In this document: one piece after another, positions 1-5,434 of the stretch
Numbering within the stretch: position 1 is the first letter of the stretch
Layout of the letters: every line of letters starts with the position of its first letter
Assembly (NCBI GenBank): GCA_017452215.1
Contig: JAFTMU010000052.1
Coordinates: forward strand, 1-10,187
DNA: 10,187 nt
Source: Clostridia bacterium
Lineage (GTDB): Bacteria > Bacillota > Clostridia > Oscillospirales > CAG-272
Direction: 5' to 3'
Notes under the pieces: generated by a model
Seen by the model: the letters and a program-made list of their open reading frames with translations, nothing else
Databases searched by the model: none
Told to the model about the DNA's origin: nothing
Position numbers and translations under genes: made by a program

Positions 1-60
1 ATCCTGTTTGGTGTTTTGTTGATGAAATGTTTGCGTTTTGTTAATTTGATTTTTTGGTGC

Positions 61-89
61 AAAAAAAGCTGACCGAATGAACGGTCAGC
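61..89 (-). terminator. Rho-independent terminator for leftward transcription
   Basis: On the minus strand the sequence reads a perfect 8-bp stem (GCTGACCG / CGGTCAGC) with a 6-nt loop, followed at once by seven T. This is a standard intrinsic terminator pointing left, and it would end any transcript from sfsA that runs through the hairpin-rich stretch to its right. On the plus strand no T-tract follows, so it should work in one direction only. Its core is repeated exactly at 340-359. Confidence 0.7.
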
Positions 90-90
90 C
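71..90. repeat. 20-bp direct repeat, copy 1
   Basis: This 20-bp stretch (GACCGAATGAACGGTCAGCC) occurs again without a mismatch at 340-359 in the same orientation, 269 bp away. The inner part is itself a dyad (GACCG / CGGTC around AATGAA). Together the two copies bracket the hairpin chain between them. The left copy is extended by GCT and an A-tract to form a leftward terminator; the right copy lacks the A-tract. Confidence 0.85.
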
Positions 91-95
91 TAGAT

Positions 96-272
96 TGCTG
101 ACAAGGGAATCAGCACTATGATTTTGACGAAAGTTTTGGTCAAGCTTTTTCAAAAGCTTGCGGGGTGGAGGGCGAGTAGCCCTCCTCGCCCGTCGCAACG
201 GGCGAAATTCCCCTTACGGCGTTTCTTTTTGCCAAGCTTTTTCTTTGCGCCTCTTTTCTGCAAAGAAAAAGC
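96..272. repeat. Chain of perfect hairpins (structured intergenic element)
   Basis: This gene-free stretch holds five consecutive inverted repeats without a mismatch: 96-101/110-115 (6 bp), 141-149/152-160 (9 bp, 2-nt loop), 167-173/179-185 (7 bp, 5-nt loop), 187-193/198-204 (7 bp, 4-nt loop) and 236-248/260-272 (13 bp, 11-nt loop). Short reading frames across it are low-complexity and overlap one another, with no credible ribosome binding site, so I treat it as non-coding. The density of hairpins between two identical 20-bp repeats suggests a dispersed non-coding repeat or a long structured 3' region of sfsA. Which of these it is cannot be decided from one copy. Confidence 0.65.
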
Positions 273-339
273 GTCTAAAAAGTTTATACGCTTTAACAAA
301 CTGTCCCTTTTATAACAGGGTTTGTCTACAGTCTGAACC

Positions 340-359
340 GACCGAATGAACGGTCAGCC
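340..359. repeat. 20-bp direct repeat, copy 2, overlapping the sfsA stop codon
   Basis: This is an exact match to 71-90. The leftward sfsA stop codon (354-356) and the last sense codon lie inside the repeat, so the repeat sets the C-terminus of the protein. The GACCG/CGGTC dyad is kept, but no T-tract follows on the minus strand, so this copy alone is a poor terminator. Confidence 0.85.
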
Positions 360-1037
360 CTCTGTTGGGGTTAAAAAGGTATCGATCTCTAAAAGATCCT
401 CCCGGGTGTGACAGGTGAGAACGCAGACGGTGACGCCTGCCGCCTTCGCCTGTTCCAGGGCGTCGGCAAAGGCAGGATCGGTCCTGCGATTCGCCTCGAA
501 GCGAGTACAGTGCTGCATCTGGACCACGAAAAAAAGATAGGCGCCGTATCCCTGCTTCTTCGCCTCGATCAGCACATAGATATGCTTGACCCCTAGTTGC
601 GTGGGGGCGTCGGGAAAGGAGACCACGCCATCCTTCTCCAGGGTCACGCCCTTGACCTCTGCAAAGATCTTTTGCTCGGCAGTCTCCAAATAGAAATCAA
701 AGCGGGAGCTTCCAAAGCTGCACTCGGGTTGGATCTTGGTCAGCTTACCGAAATAGTCGGTGGTCTGCAACCATTCTCCAAGCACGGCGTTGGGGGCTTG
801 GCTATCCATATTGATCAGGGTCTCGCCCTTGTAAACCGCCACCAGATCGTATGCCGTTCGGCGGTTGGGGTTTTGGCTTTTCTCCAATATGACCGTTGCT
901 CCCGGAAGCAAAAGCTCCCGACAGCGCCCCGTATTTTTCACGTGACAGATCTGCACCTCTCCCTCCACCTCCACGTGAGCGATAAAGCGGTTGGGGCGAG
1001 AAAGGAATCTCCCCTTGACGGTATGACTGTATCTCAT
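354..1037 (-). CDS. sfsA: SfsA family protein (sugar fermentation stimulation protein)
   Basis: The 227-residue product matches the SfsA family over its whole length (the E. coli protein is about 234 residues). Visible family motifs are HVKNTGRCRELL at 32-43, SRFDFYL at 111-117, EVKGVTLE at 127-134 and PDAPTQLG at 142-149. D114, E127 and K129 fit the acidic-acidic-lysine pattern of a PD-(D/E)XK nuclease-like fold, preceded by an OB-like N-terminal part. SfsA was named for stimulating maltose fermentation in E. coli and is described as a nucleic-acid-binding, nuclease-like protein; its exact role is unsettled. The start is supported by AAAGGAG about 7 nt upstream. It lies 31 bp downstream of the Crp/Fnr gene on the same strand with no terminator between them, so the two are probably one transcript. 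The last two codons coincide with a 20-bp repeat. Confidence 0.95.
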   Translation of the reverse strand: MRYSHTVKGRFLSRPNRFIAHVEVEGEVQICHVKNTGRCRELLLPGATVILEKSQNPNRRTAYDLVAVYKGETLINMDSQAPNAVLGEWLQTTDYFGKLTKIQPECSFGSSRFDFYLETAEQKIFAEVKGVTLEKDGVVSFPDAPTQLGVKHIYVLIEAKKQGYGAYLFFVVQMQHCTRFEANRRTDPAFADALEQAKAAGVTVCVLTCHTREDLLEIDTFLTPTEG

Positions 1038-1068
1038 TCTCTGCTCCTTTTCTCCAAAATTCCCACAC

Positions 1069-1728
1069 TCACAGCAATCGAAACTGCTTTTTTCGGCTAT
1101 ACAGGACGCCTTCCCTTTGCAGCTTTCCGATCTCGGAGGAAAGACCGCTGCGCTCTACCTCAAGATAATCGGCAAGCTCCTGGCGGTCAAAGGGGATCTC
1201 AAAGCTGTTCTTGCCCTCCTTTTTGGCGCAAAGCATCAGATAGGTCATCAGCTTTTCTCTGGTGGTGCGCTTGGAGGTCACCTCTACTCTTTCATGGAAC
1301 TGTATGGTCTTTTTGGCAAGATCCTTCATCAAATTATAGATCAGTTGATGATGGAATCCGCAGCCGTTCTGACAGGTGTGTAAAATGTGGGCGCAATCGA
1401 TCAAAAGGATCTCGCTTGCCTCGTTGGCGATCACTGAAACGGGCAATGCCTCCACCGAGGCGCATGCGAACGCCTCGGCAAACACCTCCCCCGTGTGGAC
1501 GTTGGTCAGAATGCTCCTGTTCCCGTAATAGTCCACCTGGCTGACCTGCACCGAGCCCGAGAGCACGATGCCGATATATTTTGCCTTGGAGCCCTCGGAA
1601 AACACGGTGTACTTTTTATCAAAGCTCGCCTGCTTTGCTCCCAGGCAGTGAAGCATTTTTTGAAGATCGTTTTCCTGGATCCCCTCAAAAAGAGGACATT
1701 TTTTTAAAATTTCCATATATTTGATCAT
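1069..1728 (-). CDS. Crp/Fnr family transcriptional regulator
   Basis: The 219 residues have the usual two-domain plan: an N-terminal cyclic-nucleotide-binding-type beta roll (about 14-120, with the glycine turns GIVLSGSV and HTGEVF), a long dimerisation helix (about 125-150) and a C-terminal winged helix (about 152-219) whose helix-turn-helix spans FDRQELADYLEVERSGLSSEIGKLQREG. The E. coli FNR N-terminal cluster cysteines are absent. Scattered cysteines (C11, C28, C89, C112, C119, C123) do not form an obvious cluster motif, so the signal is unknown. Aligned to FNR, the three base-reading positions are all Ser, which argues against a classic FNR or Crp box. A perfect 16-bp dyad lies 14 bp upstream of the start codon and recurs before the ferritin gene; I infer that both are its operators. 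GGAG about 8 nt upstream supports the start. Probably co-transcribed with sfsA. Confidence 0.93.
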   Translation of the reverse strand: MIKYMEILKKCPLFEGIQENDLQKMLHCLGAKQASFDKKYTVFSEGSKAKYIGIVLSGSVQVSQVDYYGNRSILTNVHTGEVFAEAFACASVEALPVSVIANEASEILLIDCAHILHTCQNGCGFHHQLIYNLMKDLAKKTIQFHERVEVTSKRTTREKLMTYLMLCAKKEGKNSFEIPFDRQELADYLEVERSGLSSEIGKLQREGVLYSRKKQFRLL

Positions 1729-1742
1729 TGTTTTTCTCCGTT

Positions 1743-1758
1743 TGTTGAAAATTCAACA
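1743..1758. promoter_or_regulatory. Predicted Crp/Fnr-type operator, site 1
   Basis: The site reads TGTTGAAAATTCAACA, a dyad with the 5-6-5 geometry (TGTTG-N6-CAACA) shared by Crp/Fnr-family operators. It is nearly identical to 3575-3590, and the similarity extends outside the dyad: 22 of 23 bases match between 1741-1763 and 3573-3595. It ends 21 bp before the ldhA -10 hexamer, centring near -41.5, and lies about 9-24 nt downstream of the predicted start of the regulator's leftward transcript. Binding by the adjacent regulator is inference. Confidence 0.75.
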
Positions 1759-1772
1759 GAAATTCCACTGCA

Positions 1773-1801
1773 ATTATACTATAATGGGGTCAGAAAGTCA
1801 A
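1773..1801 (-). promoter_or_regulatory. Sigma-A promoter of the Crp/Fnr-sfsA transcript
   Basis: On the minus strand TTGACT (1801-1796) is followed after 17 bp by TATAAT (1778-1773), giving a predicted start near 1766. This promoter needs no activator by its consensus match. The dyad at 1743-1758 falls just inside the transcribed region, where a bound protein would block escape, so self-repression is likely. Confidence 0.75.
1780..1785 (+). promoter_or_regulatory. -10 element of the ldhA operon promoter (activator-dependent type)
   Basis: TATAAT lies 21 bp after the dyad at 1743-1758 with no good -35 hexamer at the right distance; the dyad occupies that place. This is the layout of a class II activated promoter. 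The predicted start is near 1792, giving a leader of about 25 nt. The element overlaps the leftward promoter of the regulator, so the two promoters should compete. Confidence 0.65.
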
Positions 1802-1816
1802 GAGGAGGAATAAAAA

Positions 1817-2854
1817 ATGAAAGTTGCTTTTTTTGATGCAAAGCCCTACGACAAGCCCTCGTTTGAAAAATACGGGGAGGCGTATGGGGTCAGGTTTAAA
1901 TTTTTTGAAGCCAAGCTCAACGCTGACACTGCCGAGCTTTGTCGGGGCTTTGATGCCGTTTGCGCATTCGTCAACGACACCGTGGATGCTCCCGTGATCG
2001 ACAAGCTCCATGCCTTGGGCGTGCGTGTTCTTGCTCTGCGCTGCGCAGGCTTTAACAACGTGGATATGAAATACGCTTACGGGAAGCTGCACGTGCTGCG
2101 TGTGCCCGCCTATTCCCCTTATGCGGTTGCCGAGCATGCTATCGCCCTGCTTTTGACCTCGATCCGCCGTATCCACAAGGCATATATCCGCTCCAAGGAG
2201 TTCAATTTCAGCCTGACGGGACTTACGGGCTTTGATCTGCACGGCAAGACCATTGGTGTGATCGGAACGGGAAAGATCGGACGGGTGCTCATTGACATCT
2301 GTCGAGGCTTTGGCATGAAGATCCTCGCCTATGACAAGTTCCCCGTTCGGGAGCTGCAGCGGGACGGTACCGTTCGCTACGTTGACACCGACGAGCTCTT
2401 TGCGCAGAGTGATATCATCTCCCTGCACTGCCCCCTCACCGAGGACACCTACCACATGATCGATGCCGCCGCTCTTGAAAAATGCAAAAAGGGCGTGATC
2501 CTGATCAACACCTCCAGAGGCGCTTTGGTAGATGCCGAGGCGTTGCTGAACGGGATCAAATCCAGGCATGTGGGAGCTGCGTGCCTAGACGTTTACGAGG
2601 AGGAATCCGATCTGTTCTTTGAGGACAACTCGGGGCATATCATGGAGGATGACACCCTTGCCCGTCTGATCTCCATGCCCAACGTGATCGTGACCTCTCA
2701 CCAAGCCTTTTTGACCGAGGAGGCACTGGAAAACATCGCCGAAACTACGGTGACGAATATCGTTGGATTTTTGAAGAACGATCAATGCCCCAACGAGCTC
2801 TGCTATCGCTTTGACGACGTTGCGGATTGCAAGGACGGCAAATGCTTTTCGTAA
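1817..2854 (+). CDS. ldhA: Fermentative D-lactate dehydrogenase (NAD-dependent)
   Basis: The 345-residue protein reduces pyruvate to D-lactate with NADH in the cytoplasm, regenerating NAD during fermentation. It follows the E. coli LdhA sequence closely throughout, including RCAGFNNVD (75-83), VPAYSPYAVAEHAIA (96-110) and NFSLTGLTGFDLHGKT (130-145). The Rossmann motif GTGKIG is at 150-155 and the NAD-selecting acidic residue is D173. The catalytic trio is R234 (NTSRG), E263 (VYEEE) and H295 (SHQAF), each one place before the E. coli equivalents R235, E264 and H296. A C-terminal tail of about 15 residues with two cysteines extends past the usual end. AGGAGG about 8 nt upstream fixes the start. 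It is the first gene of an operon with the ferredoxin-like gene 12 bp downstream and is predicted to be activated through the dyad at 1743-1758. Confidence 0.96.
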   Translation: MKVAFFDAKPYDKPSFEKYGEAYGVRFKFFEAKLNADTAELCRGFDAVCAFVNDTVDAPVIDKLHALGVRVLALRCAGFNNVDMKYAYGKLHVLRVPAYSPYAVAEHAIALLLTSIRRIHKAYIRSKEFNFSLTGLTGFDLHGKTIGVIGTGKIGRVLIDICRGFGMKILAYDKFPVRELQRDGTVRYVDTDELFAQSDIISLHCPLTEDTYHMIDAAALEKCKKGVILINTSRGALVDAEALLNGIKSRHVGAACLDVYEEESDLFFEDNSGHIMEDDTLARLISMPNVIVTSHQAFLTEEALENIAETTVTNIVGFLKNDQCPNELCYRFDDVADCKDGKCFS

Positions 2855-2866
2855 GGAGAAACTGTT

Positions 2867-3565
2867 ATGATCAGAAGAATGATAAAAATTGATCAAGAAA
2901 AATGCAACGGCTGCGGCGCTTGCGCTACCGCCTGCCACGAGGGAGCTATTGAAATGATCAACGACAAGGCGACCCTTGTCCGTGAGGATTTTTGCGACGG
3001 GCTTGGCGATTGCCTTCCCGCCTGTCCCGTGGGAGCCATCACTTTTGAGGAGCGAGAGGCGCCCTCCTACGACGAGGCCGCCGTTCACCGTGCAAAAATG
3101 CAACGCTCGGAGGCGACTCCCTGCGCTTGCCCCGGCACCCGTGCCAAAGCCATCACACGGGACGCCGCCCCCGCCCCCACGGAGCGCACCGGAGCTGCGC
3201 CAAGTCAGCTGATGCAATGGCCCTGCCAGATCAAGCTCGTCCCTCCCAATGCCCCCTATTTTGACGGCGCCAATCTGCTCATTGCCGCCGACTGCACGGC
3301 GTATGCTTACGGCAGCTTTCACGCCGATTTCATGCGCAATCACATTACGCTGATCGGTTGCCCCAAGCTTGACGAGGGAGATTACACCGAAAAGCTGACG
3401 CATATCATTCGGGAAAACGACATCAAAAGCGTCAAGATCCTTCGCATGGAGGTTCCCTGCTGTCAAGGGATCGAGAACGCCGCCAAGCGGGCGATTTTAG
3501 CCAGCGGAAAGTTTATCCCCTGGCAGGTGGTGGTCGTCTCCACCGACGGAAAAATTTTAGAATAA
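2867..3565 (+). CDS. Ferredoxin-like 4Fe-4S protein with Cys-rich C-terminal domain
   Basis: The 232-residue protein has an N-terminal bacterial-ferredoxin module. The first cluster motif is complete (C13, C16, C19, C23), though H24 replaces the usual Pro. The second is C43-x2-L46-x2-C49-x3-C53-P, so one of four ligands is missing and it may hold a 3Fe-4S or a labile cluster. Residues about 65-115 form an Ala/Pro-rich linker with C86 and C88. The C-terminal domain (about 118-232) carries C120, C143, C165, C198 and C199 in compact motifs (WPCQIKLVPPNAPYFDGANLLIAADC, IGCPKLD, EVPCCQGI). From memory, related proteins occur near hydroxylamine reductase (hcp) genes in Clostridia; no hcp is visible here. 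A role in electron transfer is likely, the partner unknown. AAGGAG 8 nt upstream supports the first ATG over M5. It lies 12 bp after ldhA and should share its transcript. Confidence 0.88.
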   Translation: MIRRMIKIDQEKCNGCGACATACHEGAIEMINDKATLVREDFCDGLGDCLPACPVGAITFEEREAPSYDEAAVHRAKMQRSEATPCACPGTRAKAITRDAAPAPTERTGAAPSQLMQWPCQIKLVPPNAPYFDGANLLIAADCTAYAYGSFHADFMRNHITLIGCPKLDEGDYTEKLTHIIRENDIKSVKILRMEVPCCQGIENAAKRAILASGKFIPWQVVVVSTDGKILE

Positions 3566-3574
3566 TTTTCATTT

Positions 3575-3590
3575 TGTTGAATATTCAACA
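3575..3590. promoter_or_regulatory. Predicted Crp/Fnr-type operator, site 2
   Basis: The site reads TGTTGAATATTCAACA, a perfect 16-bp palindrome and a one-base variant of the site at 1743-1758. It ends 21 bp before the ferritin -10 element, exactly as site 1 does before the ldhA -10. The shared flank (the following GAAAT) adds support. It implies that ferritin belongs to the same regulon as ldhA. Confidence 0.78.
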
Positions 3591-3608
3591 GAAATGGATC
3601 CATTTTTG

Positions 3609-3617
3609 TGGTATACT
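3609..3617 (+). promoter_or_regulatory. Extended -10 promoter of the ferritin gene
   Basis: TG at 3609-3610, one base, then TATACT at 3612-3617 form an extended -10. No -35 hexamer is present; the dyad at 3575-3590 sits centred 29.5 bp before the hexamer, near -41.5 from the predicted start at about 3624. No terminator hairpin is seen between the ferredoxin-like gene and this promoter, so read-through from ldhA is also possible. Confidence 0.68.
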
Positions 3618-3661
3618 GTATACAGAAAACAAAATCAACGCAATGAACGGAGGAAAATACA

Positions 3662-4174
3662 ATGTTAAACAAAAAGGTTCACAAGCTCTTGAATCAGCAG
3701 ATCAACAAGGAATTTTACTCGGCATATCTCTACCTGGATTTTTCCAACTACTTCAAAGCCAAGGGGTTGGACGGCTTTGCAAACTGGTATATGATCCAGG
3801 CGCAGGAGGAAAGAGATCACGCAATGCTCTTTTACACCTATCTGCAAAATGAAAATATGCCCGTGGAATTGGACGCCATCGCAAAGCCCGACAAGGTCTT
3901 TCACAGCCATATGGACGTCCTGCAAGCAGGCTTGGAGCACGAGATGTACGTCACCTCGCTGATCAACGACATCTACGGCGCCGCTTATGACGTCAGAGAT
4001 TTTCGCACCATGCAGTTCCTTGACTGGTTCGTCAAGGAGCAGGGCGAGGAGGAGACCAACGCCAACGATATGATCTCCAAAATGGAGCTGTTCGGTTCGG
4101 ATCCCAAGAGCCTCTATATGCTCAACCAGGAGCTTGCCGGAAGAATCTACACGGCGCCCTCGCTGGTGCTTTGA
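3662..4174 (+). CDS. ftnA: Bacterial non-haem ferritin (FtnA type)
   Basis: The 170-residue protein is a four-helix-bundle ferritin, which oxidises ferrous iron and stores it as a mineral core in a 24-subunit cytoplasmic shell. All E. coli FtnA ferroxidase-site ligands are in register: E17, E50, H53, E94 and Q127 with E130, so the centre should be active. The family signatures EFYSAYLYLD (17-26) and QEERDHAMLFYTYLQ (48-62) are intact, and the length is normal. There is no haem-binding Met or C-terminal extension to suggest bacterioferritin. GGAGG about 8 nt upstream fixes the start. It has its own promoter with an upstream dyad matching that of the ldhA operon, which suggests control by the Crp/Fnr-family protein. 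A 15-bp stem hairpin follows the gene. Confidence 0.97.
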   Translation: MLNKKVHKLLNQQINKEFYSAYLYLDFSNYFKAKGLDGFANWYMIQAQEERDHAMLFYTYLQNENMPVELDAIAKPDKVFHSHMDVLQAGLEHEMYVTSLINDIYGAAYDVRDFRTMQFLDWFVKEQGEEETNANDMISKMELFGSDPKSLYMLNQELAGRIYTAPSLVL

Positions 4175-4195
4175 GATAGGAATATCAACAAGGGG

Positions 4196-4230
4196 GGGGC
4201 TGTCTCAAATTTGCAATTTGAGACAGCCCC
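4196..4230. terminator. Long hairpin between the convergent ferritin and transporter genes
   Basis: A perfect 15-bp stem (4196-4210 with 4216-4230) closes a 5-nt loop, TTGCA. It lies between two converging genes and would serve either transcript. Neither side carries a clean T-tract: TTGCTGT follows on the plus strand and a C-run then TTGTT on the minus strand, so termination efficiency is uncertain. Confidence 0.7.
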
Positions 4231-4242
4231 TTGCTGTATGGT

Positions 4243-5133
4243 CTATAAGTTGAGCAAAACAAGAGCAACGCAGCCTACGGCGATTCCGCACCATTGCATC
4301 GGTCGCAAGCGCTCCCGAAACAAAAATCTGGATGCAAAGATCGTCAGGATCAAGCCTCCCACCGCAACGCCCGGATAAATAACCGCCGGGGACATGGTGG
4401 AATTGACCAAAAGCAGGACGAACACGTTGGATATGGCGCTGCTCAATCCTGCGAGGCATGGAAACTCCCACGTATCCTTGAGCGCAGCTCTCCAATAGGT
4501 GCGGTCCTCTCGCCAAGCCAAGACAAGAGACACGATCAGAGAGAAGAACACGCCAAACAGCATGAGCATATTTTTATGCTGTCCCGCATACGCCATCTGC
4601 TGATACTTTTGAATGATAGAACAGCCTGCGTTGCCCGCCGCTATCAGCAGTGCAAACGGGATCCATTTGAGAATTGAACGGAATGCTTCTCCTTTGCTGT
4701 CTGAGCGCTTTTCCTTCCCTGTCCCAAGCAAGCACAGGCACAGGGAGACCACGATGCAGACGATGCCCACCCCCGACACGATGGTAAACGGTACGTCCCA
4801 AAAGAAGAATCCCCATACGGAGGCCCCCACCAGGGACACCTGCTTGACCAGGGACGTCAAGGACGTAGAGCCAACCTTGAGGGCGCCCACCATACCGATG
4901 GTGAAAAAGGTATAAAAAATACCGTATCCCACCGAATAGATCAGCACGCCCGGGTCAAAGGAAAAATCAATGATGTACAAAACCAGCCAGCCTAACGTAG
5001 CTCCCGCAGGAACGATCACGTTGTACAGACGGGAAACGTTGGGTCTTTGGGCGTTCTTATTGTTATACACACGTCCGCAAACGGTCAGCATGGCAGAAAA
5101 GACCATGGCAAATAAAAGATAAAGATACTCCAT
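4243..5133 (-). CDS. EamA/DMT-superfamily membrane transporter
   Basis: The 296-residue protein is almost wholly hydrophobic with about ten predicted membrane helices (roughly 1-20, 37-56, 62-83, 92-112, 116-137, 154-175, 187-207, 226-244, 250-270 and 278-295). They are arranged as two five-helix halves around the charged loop GTGKEKRSDSKGE at 137-149. This is the plan of the drug/metabolite transporter superfamily with two EamA units. The C-terminal half shows the typical PAVIYPGVAVGGLILTIFASRFLFRERLRPMQWCGIAVG, where the RE after the ninth helix is a family hallmark. The substrate cannot be told; relatives export amino acids, metabolites or drugs. GGAGG about 8 nt upstream supports the start. 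It has its own sigma-A promoter at 5172-5200 and appears monocistronic, ending at the hairpin shared with ferritin. Confidence 0.88.
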   Translation of the reverse strand: MEYLYLLFAMVFSAMLTVCGRVYNNKNAQRPNVSRLYNVIVPAGATLGWLVLYIIDFSFDPGVLIYSVGYGIFYTFFTIGMVGALKVGSTSLTSLVKQVSLVGASVWGFFFWDVPFTIVSGVGIVCIVVSLCLCLLGTGKEKRSDSKGEAFRSILKWIPFALLIAAGNAGCSIIQKYQQMAYAGQHKNMLMLFGVFFSLIVSLVLAWREDRTYWRAALKDTWEFPCLAGLSSAISNVFVLLLVNSTMSPAVIYPGVAVGGLILTIFASRFLFRERLRPMQWCGIAVGCVALVLLNL

Positions 5134-5171
5134 TGTTCATCCTCCAGAGGCTCATGGGATCGATCCAAGAG

Positions 5172-5200
5172 ATTATAGCACTCCCCAAGCGGGTTGTCAA
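5172..5200 (-). promoter_or_regulatory. Sigma-A promoter of the EamA transporter gene
   Basis: On the minus strand TTGACA (5200-5195) and TATAAT (5177-5172) are separated by exactly 17 bp. The predicted start near 5165 leaves a leader of about 32 nt. It lies downstream of the terminator at 5238-5273, so transporter expression should not depend on the other leftward promoter at 5326-5354. Confidence 0.85.
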
Positions 5201-5237
5201 GACTTTTTCGGTTGTTTTTAGAGTTTTTTTTGAGAAG

Positions 5238-5273
5238 AAAAAACGCATCGTCGATCCTGACGGTGCGTTTTTT
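5238..5273. terminator. Bidirectional Rho-independent terminator
   Basis: AAAAAACGCA (5238-5247) pairs with TGCGTTTTTT (5264-5273), the stem continuing through one wobble pair and CGTC/GACG around a 6-nt loop. T-tracts appear on both strands. No gene on either strand ends here, so its obvious client is the leftward transcript predicted to start near 5319. Confidence 0.8.
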
Positions 5274-5319
5274 GAATTGGTTTGTGTAGCAACGTTTTTT
5301 GGCGACAATCGGAGTTTGC
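5238..5319 (-). ncRNA. Candidate small RNA (promoter and terminator, no ORF)
   Basis: A perfect leftward sigma-A promoter (5354-5326) would start a transcript near 5319, and the terminator at 5273-5238 would end it after about 82 nt. No start codon with a ribosome binding site and open frame lies between them. The downstream transporter has its own promoter beyond the terminator, so the short transcript is either a stand-alone small RNA or an attenuated leader. It matches no RNA family I recognise. The XRE-type operators sit on its promoter, so it may be controlled by the regulator at 5435-5653. Confidence 0.45.
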
Positions 5320-5325
5320 AAATAT

Positions 5326-5354
5326 ATTATAGCATTCATTTGAATGCTTGTCAA
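5326..5354 (-). promoter_or_regulatory. Consensus sigma-A promoter of the candidate small RNA
   Basis: On the minus strand TTGACA (5354-5349) and TATAAT (5331-5326) are separated by 17 bp, both hexamers at full consensus. The inverted repeat at 5332-5347 fills the spacer almost exactly, so a protein bound there would exclude RNA polymerase. Confidence 0.8.
5332..5347. promoter_or_regulatory. Inverted-repeat operator 1 (likely XRE regulator site)
   Basis: GCATTCATTTGAATGC has perfect 7-bp arms around TT. It matches 5355-5370 at 15 of 16 positions, and the two start points are 23 bp apart, close to two helical turns. It fills the spacer of the leftward promoter. Binding by the XRE protein encoded next door is inferred from position. 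Confidence 0.65.
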
Positions 5355-5370
5355 GCATTTATTTGAATGC
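5355..5370. promoter_or_regulatory. Inverted-repeat operator 2 (likely XRE regulator site)
   Basis: GCATTTATTTGAATGC differs from operator 1 by one base in the left arm. It covers the -35 region of the rightward promoter at 5373-5381, so a bound protein should reduce transcription of the XRE gene. A further half-site-like GAATGCTTGT occurs at 5398-5407, repeating 5342-5351. Confidence 0.6.
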
Positions 5371-5372
5371 AG

Positions 5373-5381
5373 TGGTATAAT
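5373..5381 (+). promoter_or_regulatory. Extended -10 promoter of the XRE regulator gene
   Basis: TGG followed by TATAAT forms an extended -10 element at 5373-5381. The -35 position (about 5353-5358, AAGCAT) is poor, which the extended -10 could offset. The predicted start near 5388 leaves a leader of about 47 nt. Confidence 0.6.
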
Positions 5382-5434
5382 TGTAGCAATGAACGAAGAA
5401 TGCTTGTATTTTAAGCTTGAAATGAGGCAGAATT

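Noticed and set aside
118..349. Two overlapping small ORFs at the left end (65 and 63 residues)
   Set aside because: They run through hairpin arms, are low in complexity and have no ribosome binding site.
597..1544. 315-residue plus-strand ORF
   Set aside because: It is antisense to sfsA and the Crp/Fnr gene, both of which have clear family matches, ribosome binding sites and a promoter.
1790..2569. 259- and 293-residue minus-strand ORFs under ldhA and the ferredoxin-like gene (1790-2569, 2585-3466)
   Set aside because: Both are shadows of genes with conserved motifs on the plus strand, and neither has a ribosome binding site or a recognisable domain.
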